A DNA stretch of 64,000 nucleotides, taken from Thiobacillus denitrificans DSM 12475 (GTDB lineage Bacteria; Pseudomonadota; Gammaproteobacteria; Burkholderiales; Thiobacillaceae). The notes below the pieces were generated by a model. It made no database searches. It had not been told where the DNA came from and saw only the letters and a program-made list of their open reading frames with translations. Below, one piece after another: positions 31,283 through 41,147 of this stretch. Each line of letters starts with the position of its first letter. Position 1 is the first letter of the stretch. A program made the position numbers and the translations under genes. The stretch spans positions 204,251-268,250 of the forward strand of contig NZ_AQWL01000004.1 of the NCBI RefSeq assembly GCF_000376425.1. The letters are read 5' to 3'.

Positions 31283-32107
31283 TTATTCTTCAAGCGTGAA
31301 GCGTGCGACCGTCGCGTCGATAAAGGGCGACAGATCGATGGGACGGCCGTTGTATGTCATCCGCGCCTGGGCTGCATTGCCGATCACCACATCGAACGGC
31401 GGCTGACCGTTGACATCCACGCTGCCGCCCGCGGGGTTGAGCTGGCGGTGCAGCATGCGCCCGCTGGCATCCTTGATCTCGGTCCAGGCCTCGTCGCCAA
31501 ATTCGAGATGCAGCACACTGCCGGCCGCTGGAGCCGGAGTTGCTGGCGTGCCGGCCCCGGCCGGTTCAGCGGGTGCGGCGGCAGGCGCATCAGCCGGGAC
31601 GAGAGCAGCCTGAACGACGGAGGAGACGGACTCTGCCGGTTCCACTACAGGTACCGGCACCGCAGCGGGGGCGACCTGGGTTTGCATGGCAACGGCCCCC
31701 CGCTGGGTCGAGTCCTCCTCCACCTCGCTGTTCAGCCACAAATACAGCACCACCGGCACCGCCACCGCCACCAGCACGCCCAGCAGCGACAGTATCAGCC
31801 AGGGCGAAGTCAGCCAGGAATGCGACACGGACTGACCAGCAGGGCTGACCGCAGCAGGCTCGGCTGGCGCACCCTGCATGCGTGCCAGCAGGGCTTCGGG
31901 CGCGAGCCCCAGCAGGCGCGCATAGTTGCGCACAAACCCGCGCGCGAACACGGACTGACCCAGGCTGTCGAAATCATCCGTCTCCATCGCCTCGATCTGG
32001 CGATGCATCAGGCGCAGGCGCACCGCCACGTCGTCAAGCGCAATCCCTTGCGCTTCGCGGGCGTCGCGCAGGATCTGCCCGACCGATGCCTGGCTGTTCT
32101 CGCTCAT
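31283..32107 (-). CDS. RodZ-like helix-turn-helix membrane protein (DUF4115)
   Basis: A 274-residue protein. The cytoplasmic HTH_25 domain at residues 8-75 ([20 protein letters not shown]) is followed by one TM at about 102-125 ([23 protein letters not shown]), a Pro/Ala/Val-rich periplasmic linker, and a C-terminal DUF4115 beta domain ([20 protein letters not shown]). This matches RodZ, which ties MreB to the cell-wall elongation machinery, although betaproteobacterial members at this locus are less studied. The open frame extends upstream, but homology begins at ATG 32107, which overlaps the pilW stop by 4 bp. Confidence 0.85.
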   Translation of the reverse strand: MSENSQASVGQILRDAREAQGIALDDVAVRLRLMHRQIEAMETDDFDSLGQSVFARGFVRNYARLLGLAPEALLARMQGAPAEPAAVSPAGQSVSHSWLTSPWLILSLLGVLVAVAVPVVLYLWLNSEVEEDSTQRGAVAMQTQVAPAAVPVPVVEPAESVSSVVQAALVPADAPAAAPAEPAGAGTPATPAPAAGSVLHLEFGDEAWTEIKDASGRMLHRQLNPAGGSVDVNGQPPFDVVIGNAAQARMTYNGRPIDLSPFIDATVARFTLEE

Positions 32108-32874
32108 TCGTATTGTCCCGCCAGCAGCAGGCGCGCTTCGTCCGAATCGGGAAAGCGTTTGCGCAGTTGCAGGCCGTAGGCTGCTTCCTGCGTACGGTCG
32201 CCCAGCTTGCGTTCCAGCCGCACACCCAGCCACAGGCTTTCCGCGGTCGGCGGCGCCAGTTCGGCATGACGGCCCAGCAAGCGCTGCGTCTCCATCAGCC
32301 GGCCCTGGCGGAAATGCAGTCCCGCGAGCTTCAGGATGGTATTGGGATTGTCGGGTTGCAGCTTGAGCGACTTCACCAGATTGGCTTCGGCCAGCGCGAG
32401 ATCACCCTTCTTTTCCGCACACAGACCGGCGTTGGCCATCGCCTGCTCGGGCCTTGCATACAGCGGATTGCGCAGGGCGGCGCTGAACTGTTCGAGACCT
32501 TCGTCGTAGCGGCCACGTGAGCAGAGAAACCAGCCGAAATTGTTGCGTGCTTCGGAATCGCTGCGATCCAGTTCGATGGCGCGGCGGAAGTTTTCCTCGG
32601 CCAGTTTGTCTTCGGCCAGTTCCATGTAGATCAGGCCGTAGATATTGTAGGCCGGGCCAAACCGGCTATCGGCGGTAATCGCCTTGCGCAGTTCGTCAAG
32701 CGCGATCTTGTACTGGGCACGGGAGAAGTAGGCGCCGGCCAGGTCGGTGAACGCGCTGGCGCGCTGGCGGCTTCCGCTGTCGGCTTCCGTGTTGGCGATG
32801 CCCCCGCCCCCCCCGGCAGAGTGGCCCGCGCAGCCCGCGAGCAAGGCTGCCCCGATCACGATCCATTTCTTCAC
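32104..32874 (-). CDS. pilW: Type IV pilus biogenesis/stability lipoprotein PilW (PilF)
   Basis: Outer-membrane TPR pilotin that helps PilQ secretin assembly; 256 residues. A short lipoprotein signal with lipobox LLAGC (Cys about 15) is followed by a glycine-rich stretch and six TPR units ([63 protein letters not shown]). It overlaps rlmN by 4 bp and the rodZ-like gene by 4 bp; the rlmN-pilW-rodZ-ispG order is conserved in beta- and gammaproteobacteria. Confidence 0.92.
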   Translation of the reverse strand: MKKWIVIGAALLAGCAGHSAGGGGGIANTEADSGSRQRASAFTDLAGAYFSRAQYKIALDELRKAITADSRFGPAYNIYGLIYMELAEDKLAEENFRRAIELDRSDSEARNNFGWFLCSRGRYDEGLEQFSAALRNPLYARPEQAMANAGLCAEKKGDLALAEANLVKSLKLQPDNPNTILKLAGLHFRQGRLMETQRLLGRHAELAPPTAESLWLGVRLERKLGDRTQEAAYGLQLRKRFPDSDEARLLLAGQYE

Positions 32875-34004
32875 GCTGCCTCCTTGTGCATCCGCTTCAT
32901 CACGCGCCCGCTCTTGTCGGCCACCTTGCCCGCCAGCTGGCCACAGGCGGCGTCGATATCGTCGCCGCGTGTCTTGCGTGTGGTAACCACGTAGCCCGCA
33001 TCCTGCAGAATCTCGCGGAATACGCGCATGGCGTCGGCACGCGGTTTTTCATAACCGGAATCCGGGAAGGGATTGAACGGGATGAGGTTGAACTTGCACG
33101 ACACCTCGCGCGTCAGCTCGATCAGCTGACGCGCATGCCCGGGCGTATCGTTCACCCCGGCCAGCATGACGTATTCGAAAGTAATGAAGTCACGCGGCGC
33201 ATGCACCAGATAACGCCGGCACGCCGCCATCAACTCACGCAACGGATACTTCCTGTTGATCGGCACGATCTGGTCGCGCAGCGCGTCGCTGGGCGCGTGC
33301 AGGCTCACCGCCAGCGCCACTGGGCAACGCTCGGCGAGCCGGTCCATCGCCGGCACCAGGCCCGAGGTCGACACCGTGACGCGCCGCCGCGACAGGCCGT
33401 AGGCGTGGTCGTCGAGCATGATGCCGAGCGCAGTCACCACGTTCTCGAAGTTCGCCAGCGGCTCGCCCATGCCCATCATCACTACGTTGGACACCGGCCG
33501 CCCGGCGGTTTCACCCGTGGTGCGGTTGGGTTCGGTCTTCAGGCTGTGCTGCGCTACCCACAGCTGGCCGATGATCTCGGCCACCGTCAGGTTGCGATTG
33601 AAGCCCTGCCGCCCAGTCGAGCAGAAGGTGCACTCCAGCGCGCAGCCGACCTGCGACGACACGCACAGGGTGCCGCGGTCGTCTTCCGGAATGAACACGG
33701 TTTCGATGCCATTTCGCCAGGTTTGATCGCTGGCGGCTCCGCCGCCCGGACCGACGTCGAACAGCCACTTGCGCGTGCCGTCGGCCGAAGTGTGCGCGTA
33801 ATTGACCACCGGCGCCTTCACCTCCGCCTGCTGCTGCAGTTTTTCGCGCAGGCTCTTGGCGATGTCGGTCATCTGCGCAAAATCCGCCACCCCCGACTGG
33901 TGTACCCAGTGGAACACCTGGCGGGCGCGGAACGGCTTTTCGCCGAGCTCGCCGAACCAGGCGGTCAGCCCTGCGAGATCGAGATCGAGCAGATTCTGCG
34001 GCAT
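32871..34004 (-). CDS. rlmN: Dual-specificity RNA methyltransferase RlmN
   Basis: Radical-SAM enzyme making 2-methyladenosine at A2503 of 23S rRNA and A37 of tRNAs; 377 residues. The cluster motif CALECTFC gives C121, C125 and C128. GEPLAN (SAM binding) and the C-terminal [13 protein letters not shown] with the catalytic cysteine are present. A short glycine-rich segment ([12 protein letters not shown]) near residues 85-96 looks like a small insertion. The frame is open 39 codons upstream into ndk, but the family start is [13 protein letters not shown] at 34004. Confidence 0.96.
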   Translation of the reverse strand: MPQNLLDLDLAGLTAWFGELGEKPFRARQVFHWVHQSGVADFAQMTDIAKSLREKLQQQAEVKAPVVNYAHTSADGTRKWLFDVGPGGGAASDQTWRNGIETVFIPEDDRGTLCVSSQVGCALECTFCSTGRQGFNRNLTVAEIIGQLWVAQHSLKTEPNRTTGETAGRPVSNVVMMGMGEPLANFENVVTALGIMLDDHAYGLSRRRVTVSTSGLVPAMDRLAERCPVALAVSLHAPSDALRDQIVPINRKYPLRELMAACRRYLVHAPRDFITFEYVMLAGVNDTPGHARQLIELTREVSCKFNLIPFNPFPDSGYEKPRADAMRVFREILQDAGYVVTTRKTRGDDIDAACGQLAGKVADKSGRVMKRMHKEAA

Positions 34005-34011
34005 GCGTGGC

Positions 34012-34440
34012 TTAACGGCCGGCGTAGACTTCGCAGCCGGGGAAGAAGTAGGCGATTTCGACCGCCGCGGTTTCCGGCGCGTCGGAGCCGTGCACCGCAT
34101 TGGCGTCGATACTCTCGGCAAAGTCAGCGCGGATGGTGCCGGGCTCGGCCTTCTTCGGGTCGGTCGCGCCCATCAGTGCACGGTTCTTGGCAATGGCGTC
34201 CTCGCCTTCCAGCACCTGCAGCACGACCGGGCCGGAAATCATGAACTCGACCAGGTCCTTGAAGAAGGGACGCTCACGGTGCACGGCATAGAAGCCCTCG
34301 GCTTCCTGACGCGACAGATGCTTCATTTTCGAGGCCACGACCTTGAGGCCGTTGGTCTCGAAGCGGCTGACGATCTTGCCGATCACGTTCTTTTTGACGG
34401 CGTCGGGTTTGATGATGGAAAAAGTGCGCTGAACGGCCAT
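34012..34440 (-). CDS. ndk: Nucleoside diphosphate kinase
   Basis: Ping-pong kinase equilibrating NTP and dNTP pools; 142 residues, full length. It begins [20 protein letters not shown] (conserved IKPDAV), with the active-site histidine in [10 protein letters not shown] (His 117). It lies 7 bp upstream of rlmN and heads the ndk-rlmN-pilW-rodZ-ispG-hisS run. The 179-bp gap to terC presumably carries the operon promoter; no clear consensus was identified. Confidence 0.97.
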   Translation of the reverse strand: MAVQRTFSIIKPDAVKKNVIGKIVSRFETNGLKVVASKMKHLSRQEAEGFYAVHRERPFFKDLVEFMISGPVVLQVLEGEDAIAKNRALMGATDPKKAEPGTIRADFAESIDANAVHGSDAPETAAVEIAYFFPGCEVYAGR

Positions 34441-34619
34441 GCGAATGCTCCAGACGAATGAGAAAATAGTTCAAAAAACCATGAAAATCAGCCCGCTAGA
34501 ATAGCACGGCCGCCCCTCCCTGTCTTGACCCCGCCGCCAGTTTTTGCCGCCCGGCGTGGCGCGCAAACGCGCGCCTGCGTATAGTGGCGGCTGTCTACGT
34601 ATCCGCCGAACCGCGCCCC

Positions 34620-35378
34620 ATGCTCGAACTCCTGACCGATCCCAATGCCTGGATCGCCTTTGCCACGCTCACCGCACTGGAACTGGTGCTGGGCATCGAC
34701 AACATCATTTTCATTTCCATCCTGGTCGACAAGCTGCCGGAAAAGCAGCGTGAACTGGCGCGCCGTCTGGGCCTGGGCATGGCCATGTTCATGCGCATCG
34801 GCCTGTTGCTGGTACTGGCGTGGATCATCGGCCTGACGGCGCCGTTGTTTACCGTACTGGATCAGGATATCTCGGGGCGCGACCTGATCCTGATCGGCGG
34901 CGGGCTGTTCCTGCTGTGGAAAAGCACCAGCGAAATCCATCAATCGCTGGAAGGCGAGGACGGTCACAGTTCCAGCGTGGTCAAGGCCACTTTCACTGCC
35001 GTCATCCTGCAGATCATGGTGGTCGACCTCGTATTTTCGCTGGATTCCATCATCACCGCCGTCGGCATGGTGGAGAGCATCGCCGTGATGATCGCGGCGG
35101 TGGTCGTCTCGGTCGGACTGATGATGCTGTTTGCCGGTGCAATCGGCCGCTTCGTGTCGAATCACCCCAGCATCAAGATGCTGGCGCTGTCCTTCCTGGT
35201 GGCGGTGGGTGTGGTGCTGATCGCCGAGGGCTTTGGCCACCACGTGCCCAAAGGCTACATCTACTTCGCCATGGCCTTCTCGCTGACGGTGGAAATGCTC
35301 AATATCCGCATGCACCAGCGGCGCGTCGCTGCAGTGCACCTGCACACCGCCTACACGCCCGAAAAGCGCAGCGATTAA
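34620..35378 (+). CDS. TerC-family integral membrane protein
   Basis: A 252-residue polytopic protein with about seven hydrophobic segments. The TerC signatures are seen: ALELVLGIDNIIFISILVDKLP near residues 19-40 and MVVDLVFSLDSIITAVGM near 136-153, each with the conserved intramembrane Asp. Family members are implicated in metal (Mn) efflux or tellurium resistance; the substrate here is unknown. ATG 34620 is chosen because homology starts MLELLTDPNAWIAF. It ends tail-to-tail with tilS, sharing the TTAA of the two stop codons. Confidence 0.9.
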   Translation: MLELLTDPNAWIAFATLTALELVLGIDNIIFISILVDKLPEKQRELARRLGLGMAMFMRIGLLLVLAWIIGLTAPLFTVLDQDISGRDLILIGGGLFLLWKSTSEIHQSLEGEDGHSSSVVKATFTAVILQIMVVDLVFSLDSIITAVGMVESIAVMIAAVVVSVGLMMLFAGAIGRFVSNHPSIKMLALSFLVAVGVVLIAEGFGHHVPKGYIYFAMAFSLTVEMLNIRMHQRRVAAVHLHTAYTPEKRSD

Positions 35379-36715
35379 GCCACCACGCGCGGGACGATGC
35401 CGGACTCGCCGGGCGCCGCCCGCGCGTCGGCATCGAAGCCGATGCCGGCCGCCCACAGCAGGCGTCCGTCGCACCACAACAGCGGCAGGCGATCGCGCTC
35501 CCAAGGCGGGACAGCACGTTCCTGCAACAGGTTCTTGAGGCTGCGGCGAGGTCCGCCCGCATGCAGACGCAGGCGCTCACCGCCTTGGCGCACGCCGAGC
35601 GCGACCTCTCCCGCCGCCAGCATGGCGTGTTTCAAGCCGGCGCCCAGTTCGGCATCCATGCGCACGCTCACCCCCGCGGAGGGCACCGCCAGCGTCGTTT
35701 CTCCCTGCCAGCGCACCGGGGCAGCCGGAGCCGGCGCCACCGCTGCGAGATAGGCTCCGCCTCGAAAGCGCCATACCTCCACCTGCCCCAGCCGGACGCA
35801 CACGCGCGCATCGTGCCGCGCATCCAGCAGCTGGTGCAGCGCCTCGTTCAACTGCCGCGCACACGGCATGGGCTGGCCGTGCCGCTCGATAAAATAGCGC
35901 AGCAGATTGCGCGCGCGCGGCCGGCTCAAACCGGCCAGCGCCGCGCAATCGAGGCGATCGCCGGCAACGGCCGTCGCGGCATCGAGCTGCGCCAGGTCGT
36001 CCAGCAATTCGGCCGCATCGGCCTGCAGCGCGGCAGCGCGCGCGAGGGTGGCAGCGGCGCCGGGGAAATGCGTGGCCAGCAGCGGCATCACCTGCTGGCG
36101 CAAGGCATTGCGGCGGTAGCGGGTATCCTGATTGCTCTCGTCGTCGACCCACGCCATGCCATGCGCCTGCGCGTAATCCAGCAGCACGGCGCGCGGCACG
36201 CCCAGCAGCGGACGGAGATGCGCGGCCCGCCACCCAGGCCGGCCTTGCGCCTCGGCCATCGCCGCCAGGCCTTTCGGCCCTGCGCCACGCAACAGCTGCA
36301 GCAGAAGCGTTTCGGCCTGGTCGTCCTGCTGATGCGCGGTGAGCAGGAAGTCGGTGTCCAGTACCGCAAAAATGCGCTGACGTTCGCGCCGTGCAGCCGC
36401 CTCGATGCCAGCCGCATCGTCGCGCGCGATCCGTACGCGATGAATGCTTAATTCAAGCTCGCGCGCTGCGCACAGCTGCGCGCAGAAATCCGCCCAACGG
36501 TCGGCATGCGGCGACAGGCCGTGATGCACATGTACCGCCTGCAGATCAAAAGGATGTTGACGGCGCTGCGCCAGCAAAAGGTGGAGCAGCACCACCGAGT
36601 CGAGCCCGCCCGACAACGCCAGCGTCAGACGTGCACGGGGAGGAACGTGGCGGGCAAGGCTGTCCGCCACCGCGGCGGCGGCCTTATTTGACAGGGACTT
36701 CCTTGAAGCTGCCAT
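35375..36715 (-). CDS. tilS: tRNA(Ile)-lysidine synthase
   Basis: Modifies C34 of tRNA-Ile(CAU) to lysidine so that it reads AUA. The PP-loop motif SGGLDS at residues 35-40 is followed by [30 protein letters not shown] and [16 protein letters not shown]; the C-terminal substrate-recognition domain includes [25 protein letters not shown] 36715 lies inside the end of accA (32-bp overlap); a GTG 28 codons later is an alternative. The accA-tilS coupling is common in betaproteobacteria. Confidence 0.93.
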   Translation of the reverse strand: MAASRKSLSNKAAAAVADSLARHVPPRARLTLALSGGLDSVVLLHLLLAQRRQHPFDLQAVHVHHGLSPHADRWADFCAQLCAARELELSIHRVRIARDDAAGIEAAARRERQRIFAVLDTDFLLTAHQQDDQAETLLLQLLRGAGPKGLAAMAEAQGRPGWRAAHLRPLLGVPRAVLLDYAQAHGMAWVDDESNQDTRYRRNALRQQVMPLLATHFPGAAATLARAAALQADAAELLDDLAQLDAATAVAGDRLDCAALAGLSRPRARNLLRYFIERHGQPMPCARQLNEALHQLLDARHDARVCVRLGQVEVWRFRGGAYLAAVAPAPAAPVRWQGETTLAVPSAGVSVRMDAELGAGLKHAMLAAGEVALGVRQGGERLRLHAGGPRRSLKNLLQERAVPPWERDRLPLLWCDGRLLWAAGIGFDADARAAPGESGIVPRVVA

Positions 36716-37652
36716 ACGCCCGCAGGCGCTGGTAGCGCGCAGCCAGCAGCACATCGGCCGGCTGCTTGCGCAACTCGGCGAGGGTATCTGTCAGTGCGCG
36801 GCGCATCGACTGGAACATGACATCCCAGTCGCGCTGCGCGCCGCCCAGCGGCTCTTCGATGATGCGGTCGACCAGCCCGTTCGCCTTCAGGCGGTCGGCG
36901 GTGATGCCCAGGGTCTCGGCGGCGACCGACGCCTTGTCGGCGCTCTTCCACAGGATCGAAGCGCAGCCTTCGGGCGAGATCACCGAATAGGTCGAGTACT
37001 GCAGGATCAGCGTGCGGTCGCCGACGCCGATCGCCAGTGCGCCGCCGGAACCGCCTTCGCCGACGATGGTGCAGATGACCGGTGTCTGCAGCTCGGACAT
37101 CACGTAGAGATTGCGTGCGATGGCCTCGGACTGACCGCGTTCCTCCGCGCCGATGCCCGGGTAGGCGCCGGGGGTGTCGATGAAGGTGAAAATCGGTAAG
37201 CCGAATTTCTCCGCCAGACGCATCAGGCGCAGTGCCTTGCGGTAGCCCTCCGGGCGCGGCATGCCAAAATTGCGGTAGATTTTTTCCTTGGTGTCGCGGC
37301 CTTTCTGGTGGCCGATCACCATCACCGGTTCGCCATTGAAGCGGGCGATGCCGCCGACGATCGCGGCATCGTCGGCAAAGGCGCGGTCGCCGTGCAACTC
37401 GGCAAAACCGGTGAACAGGCCCTGCGCATAATCGAGCGTGTACGGCCGTTGTGGATGGCGTGCCACCTGCGACACCTGCCAGGCATTGAGCTTGGCATAG
37501 ATGTCCTTGGTCAGCGTCTGGCTCTTCTTCTGCAGGCGGCGGATTTCCTCCGAGATGTCCAGCGCGGAGTCGTCCTGCACGAAGCGCAGTTCTTCAATCT
37601 TGGCTTCGAGTTCGGCAATCGGCTGTTCAAAATCGAGGAAAGTGGTTTTCAT
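36684..37652 (-). CDS. accA: Acetyl-CoA carboxylase carboxyltransferase subunit alpha
   Basis: Alpha subunit of the carboxyltransferase that moves CO2 from carboxybiotin to acetyl-CoA in fatty acid synthesis; 322 residues. It starts [22 protein letters not shown], with the helical N-terminus and crotonase-like core typical of AccA ([69 protein letters not shown]). It lies upstream of tilS, overlapping it. Confidence 0.97.
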   Translation of the reverse strand: MKTTFLDFEQPIAELEAKIEELRFVQDDSALDISEEIRRLQKKSQTLTKDIYAKLNAWQVSQVARHPQRPYTLDYAQGLFTGFAELHGDRAFADDAAIVGGIARFNGEPVMVIGHQKGRDTKEKIYRNFGMPRPEGYRKALRLMRLAEKFGLPIFTFIDTPGAYPGIGAEERGQSEAIARNLYVMSELQTPVICTIVGEGGSGGALAIGVGDRTLILQYSTYSVISPEGCASILWKSADKASVAAETLGITADRLKANGLVDRIIEEPLGGAQRDWDVMFQSMRRALTDTLAELRKQPADVLLAARYQRLRAYGSFKEVPVK

Positions 37653-37733
37653 CGGCGGTCTTCATCAAGCTGTCACAGAACACAGGTTAGCCGGGCATTT
37701 TAGCAGCCCGGCATCATTTGCCGTGCAGTTTGC

Positions 37734-38216
37734 TCAATGATGATGATGGCCGTGGGCGCCATGCGCGTGGCGGTGCGCAACCTCGTCCGGCGAGGCGGCA
37801 CGCACTTCGGCCACCACGCACTGGAAATGCACCGACTGCCCGGAATAGGGATGATTGCCGTCGACCACCACCTTGTCTTCGGCGATCTCGGTCACGGTGT
37901 AGAGCATTTCCTCGCTGCCGTCGACCGGCGAGCCGACGAACTGCATGCCTACCTCGATGTCATCGGGGAAAGCGTCGCGCGGCTCCAGCCGCACCAGCTC
38001 TTCCTCGTATTCACCGAAGGCGTCGGCCGGCTGCAGCTTGAGGTCGATTTGGTCGCCCACCACCTTGCCTTCCAGCGCCTGCTCCACCAGCGGAAAGATG
38101 TTGTCGTAGCCGCCGTGCAGGTAGCTGACCGGTTCGTCGCTCTCCTCCAGCAGTGCGCCCTCCATATCGCGGACGACGTAGGTGATGGTGACGACGGTAT
38201 CTTTGCCGATATTCAA
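37734..38216 (-). CDS. slyD: FKBP-type peptidyl-prolyl isomerase SlyD
   Basis: A 160-residue cytosolic prolyl isomerase/chaperone with an FKBP domain split by an IF (insert-in-flap) domain. Seen: MNIGKDTVVTITYVVRDMEG, SYLHGGYDNIFPLVEQALEGKVVGD, then NHPYSGQSVHFQC, and a histidine-rich metal-binding tail (HRHAHGAHGHHHH), the SlyD hallmark for nickel binding and hydrogenase maturation. Its ATG overlaps the bcp stop by 4 bp. Confidence 0.93.
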   Translation of the reverse strand: MNIGKDTVVTITYVVRDMEGALLEESDEPVSYLHGGYDNIFPLVEQALEGKVVGDQIDLKLQPADAFGEYEEELVRLEPRDAFPDDIEVGMQFVGSPVDGSEEMLYTVTEIAEDKVVVDGNHPYSGQSVHFQCVVAEVRAASPDEVAHRHAHGAHGHHHH

Positions 38217-38692
38217 TTGAGTTCCCCTTTGCTCATTAAAGCAACCAGTTGCAGCACTTCCGCCGCGTGCCCGCGGCTGGAAACGCCGTACAGTGCGTGA
38301 CGGATGACGCCCTGTTTGTCGATGACGAAGGTGGAGCGCGTCATGCTCTTGCGCATGACGCCGTCCACCTCCTTGTCCTGCAGCACGCCATAGGCTGCGC
38401 AGGTCGTTTGTTCCTTGTCGGCCAGCAAGCGCACACTGATGCCGTGCTTGTCGCGAAACTCGCCATGCTTGATGCAGTCGTCGCGCGACACGCCGAGCAC
38501 GCTGGCCCCCAGCTTGGTGAAATCATCCTCCAGCTCGGAAAACTCGATCGCTTCGGTGGTGCACCCCGGGGTGTCGTCACGCATGTAGAAATACAGCACC
38601 AGGGTTTTACCCCGGAATTGGGACAGCTCGACGATGTTCATGTCCGCATCCGGGTTGGAAAAATCCGGCGCGCGATCTCCAGCATTCAACAT
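38213..38692 (-). CDS. bcp: Thiol peroxidase Bcp (PrxQ-type peroxiredoxin)
   Basis: Reduces H2O2 and organic peroxides with thioredoxin; 159 residues. The peroxidatic cysteine is in RDDTPGCTTEAIEF (C44). The frame is open to a GTG at 38707, but GGAG placed 6 bp before ATG 38692 supports the shorter form starting MLNAGDRAPDFSNPDADM. It is coupled to slyD by an ATGA overlap and divergent from the ribosomal oxygenase gene. Confidence 0.93.
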   Translation of the reverse strand: MLNAGDRAPDFSNPDADMNIVELSQFRGKTLVLYFYMRDDTPGCTTEAIEFSELEDDFTKLGASVLGVSRDDCIKHGEFRDKHGISVRLLADKEQTTCAAYGVLQDKEVDGVMRKSMTRSTFVIDKQGVIRHALYGVSSRGHAAEVLQLVALMSKGELN

Positions 38693-38765
38693 GGGCGGCT
38701 CCGCCACGTATTTTTCGGCAGCATTCTAACAGGGGGCATCCAATCGCGCCGTTATAATTCCGCCC

Positions 38766-39884
38766 ATGACGCCCCCCCTGCTTGGCGGCCTCAGCCCCGC
38801 CCGCTTCCTGCGTGAGATATGGCACAAACGCCCGCTGCTGATCCGCAACGCCGTACCTGACTTTGCCGGCCTGTTGTCGCCCGCCGAGATGCGGCAGCTG
38901 GCCTGTCGCGACGACGTCGAATCGCGCCTGATCCAGGGCAGCGGCAACGACTGGCAGCTCGATCATGGCCCGTTCCGGAAAAGCGATTTCAGGCGCCTGC
39001 CGGAAACCGGGTGGACCCTGCTGGTGCAATCGCTCAATCACTTTCTGCCCGAAGCCGACGCCCTGCTGGCGCGTTTCGATTTCATTCCGCACGCCCGCCT
39101 CGACGATTTGATGGTGAGCTACGCCGTGCCCGGCGGCAGCGTCGGCCCGCATTTCGATTCGTACGACGTTTTTCTGCTGCAGGGCCAGGGGCACCGCCGC
39201 TGGCAGGTCGGCACACAAAGCGACCTGGCATTGCTGGACGATGCGCCGCTGAAGATCCTGCGCCGCTTCAAGGCCGAGGACGAATGGGTGCTCGGCCCCG
39301 GCGACATGCTCTACCTGCCGCCGCACGTCGCGCACTACGGTGTCGCCGTGGATGCCTGCATGACATATTCGATCGGCTTCCGCGCTCCCACCGCCGAAGA
39401 ACTGGCGCACGGCTTCCTGATGCACCTGCAGGACACCCTCGCGCTGGAAGGCCGCTACGCCGACCCCGACCTGCGCCGGCAAACCCACCCCGGCGAAATC
39501 GGCCGGGCGATGCTGACGCAAATCGAAGGCATGATCGCCCGCATCGAATGGACTAAACGCGACATCGCCGAGTTTGCCGGGCGCTACCTGTCCGAACCCA
39601 AGCCAAATGTGTTTTTCGACCCGCCGGACACGCCGCTCGGACAAGCCGCCTTCGACAGACAGGCAGGCAAGGCCGGCGTGGCGCTCGATCCCAGGTCGCG
39701 CCTGCTGTTTGCGGGCAAACGCTTTTTCATCAATGGCGAGGCGTTCACGCCGCAGGTCGGCGAAGCCGCCACACTGCGGCAGCTGGCCGACCGGCGCCGC
39801 CACCCTGCGCCGCTGCCGGCCACGCTGCGCAAGCGCCTGTATGACTGGTACCGGGCCGGCTGGTTGGAGATCGGCGCCGAATGA
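38766..39884 (+). CDS. roxA: JmjC-type ribosomal oxygenase (RoxA/YcfD, uL16 arginine hydroxylase)
   Basis: Fe(II)/2-oxoglutarate-dependent hydroxylase of arginine 81 (E. coli numbering) in ribosomal protein uL16. The JmjC fold has metal ligands H129 and D131 (GPHFDSYDVF) and H190 (PPHVAHYG); YAVPGGSVGPHFD is typical of the family. The C-terminal dimerisation/winged-helix region is complete (372 residues). The following DUF7931-type gene overlaps by 4 bp, so the two are co-translated. Confidence 0.92.
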   Translation: MTPPLLGGLSPARFLREIWHKRPLLIRNAVPDFAGLLSPAEMRQLACRDDVESRLIQGSGNDWQLDHGPFRKSDFRRLPETGWTLLVQSLNHFLPEADALLARFDFIPHARLDDLMVSYAVPGGSVGPHFDSYDVFLLQGQGHRRWQVGTQSDLALLDDAPLKILRRFKAEDEWVLGPGDMLYLPPHVAHYGVAVDACMTYSIGFRAPTAEELAHGFLMHLQDTLALEGRYADPDLRRQTHPGEIGRAMLTQIEGMIARIEWTKRDIAEFAGRYLSEPKPNVFFDPPDTPLGQAAFDRQAGKAGVALDPRSRLLFAGKRFFINGEAFTPQVGEAATLRQLADRRRHPAPLPATLRKRLYDWYRAGWLEIGAE

Positions 39885-40351
39885 ATGCCCTCGAAACCCC
39901 GGCTGAACTCCGCGCCGCGTTCGACGCGCTGCTCGCCGCCACGCAGCGCCGGCTGCGCCTGTACGACTACGACCTCAGCCTGTTCGACCTCGACCACGCC
40001 CCCCGCCACGCGGCTCTGCGCGCGCTGTGCGTGGCTGGCGGCGGACGCCGCATCGAGCTACTGCTCGACGACATCGACCGCGTTGCAGGCGACCATCCCC
40101 GCCTGATGCAGCTGCTGCGCGATTTCGGCCATATCCTCGAAATCCGCCTGGCCGACCCCGACGCGCCGCGCCCCGGCCAGGCATTCGTGCTGGCCGACCG
40201 CCACGGCGTGCTGCTGCGCGCCGACAAGGCGGCGGTGCACGGCATCCTGCATCCGGACGACCGCGGCAGCGCCGTGGCGCTGCATCAGGATTTCGAAGGC
40301 ATGTGGCAACGCGCGCCGGCCGCCATGTCGGCGACCACGCTGGGCTTGTAA
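39881..40351 (+). CDS. Conserved unknown protein (DUF7931-like), coupled to roxA
   Basis: A 156-residue soluble protein: MNALETPAELRAAFDALLAA then RLRLYDYDLSLFDLDHAPRH and IELLLDDIDRVAGDHPRLMQ. The overall pattern resembles small proteins labelled DUF7931, or loosely GNAT-associated, found next to ycfD in betaproteobacteria; the fold hints at a phospholipase-D-like or nuclease-like half, but no catalytic motif is seen. Translational coupling to roxA suggests a role around ribosomal oxidation, which is inference only. Confidence 0.6.
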   Translation: MNALETPAELRAAFDALLAATQRRLRLYDYDLSLFDLDHAPRHAALRALCVAGGGRRIELLLDDIDRVAGDHPRLMQLLRDFGHILEIRLADPDAPRPGQAFVLADRHGVLLRADKAAVHGILHPDDRGSAVALHQDFEGMWQRAPAAMSATTLGL

Positions 40352-40356
40352 GCAAA

Positions 40357-41142
40357 CTAGAGCGTACTTAGCCAGTCCAGCTCGGGCTCGCTAAAGCCGG
40401 CCTGGCGGCGCGCCGCCAGATTGAACGGCGGTTTCAGCGGCGGCGCGTCGTAATCGACCAGCAGCTGGCGGAACGTCGTTTCGGGCTGCAGACCGCGCGC
40501 CGCGCACAGCCAGCCGAACCAGTGGCTGCCGATGGCGACATGGCCGATCTCGTCGCGCTCGATGACGGCGAGGATCTCGACCATGCGTGTGTCGTTCGCA
40601 GCGCTGAGCTTGTCGACGATCAGCGGCGTGGCATCGAGCCCGCGCGCTTCCAGCACACGCGGCACCAGCGCCATGCGCACCAGCGGATCATGCGCGGTTT
40701 TCAGCGCCATGTCCCACAGGCCGTTGTGCGCCGGAAAATCGCCGTAGGCATATCCCAGCGTAGCCAGATGCGCGTTCAGCAGCGCGAAATGCAGCGCCTC
40801 CTCATCCGCCACGCGCAGCCAGTCGGCGTAGTAAGCGGACGGCATGCCGGCGAACCGGTGGGCGGCGTCGAGCGCCAGGTTGATCGCGTTGAATTCGATA
40901 TGCGCCAGCGCATGGATGAGCGCTGCGCGGCCGGGCAGCGTGTCGGCACGGCGGCGCGGCACCTTCTGCGGCGGAACCTGCAGCGGTTTCTCGGGATGCC
41001 CCGGCTGTCCGATGGGGACGCGTGTCGTGTGCGCCGCGGGGTCCACGCGCCCCGCTTGCCAGTCCGCCTGCAACGCATGCACGCAGGCGAGCTTGGCCGC
41101 CGGCTCGCCCGCCTGAAGGCAAACAGCGAGCCGCCCGGGCAA
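40357..41142 (-). CDS. DUF455 ferritin-like protein
   Basis: About 261 residues with the DUF455 ferritin-like four-helix pattern. Candidate di-metal carboxylate/histidine ligands are HALAHIEFNAINLALD, VADEEALHFALL and VIERDEIGHVAIG (ExxH motifs). Function is unknown; ferritin-like oxidoreductases of this group are distantly related to MiaE-type hydroxylases. No ATG gives family length: the best start is TTG 41142, where EPAAKLACVHAL-type homology begins, 6 bp after the lptG stop. No strong Shine-Dalgarno is visible. Confidence 0.75.
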   Translation of the reverse strand: MPGRLAVCLQAGEPAAKLACVHALQADWQAGRVDPAAHTTRVPIGQPGHPEKPLQVPPQKVPRRRADTLPGRAALIHALAHIEFNAINLALDAAHRFAGMPSAYYADWLRVADEEALHFALLNAHLATLGYAYGDFPAHNGLWDMALKTAHDPLVRMALVPRVLEARGLDATPLIVDKLSAANDTRMVEILAVIERDEIGHVAIGSHWFGWLCAARGLQPETTFRQLLVDYDAPPLKPPFNLAARRQAGFSEPELDWLSTL

Positions 41143-41147
41143 CGAAT

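Noticed and set aside
37690-37712. GCCGGGC/GCCCGGC hairpin between slyD and accA as a terminator
   Set aside because: No T run follows on the slyD strand, so a terminator call is not supported.
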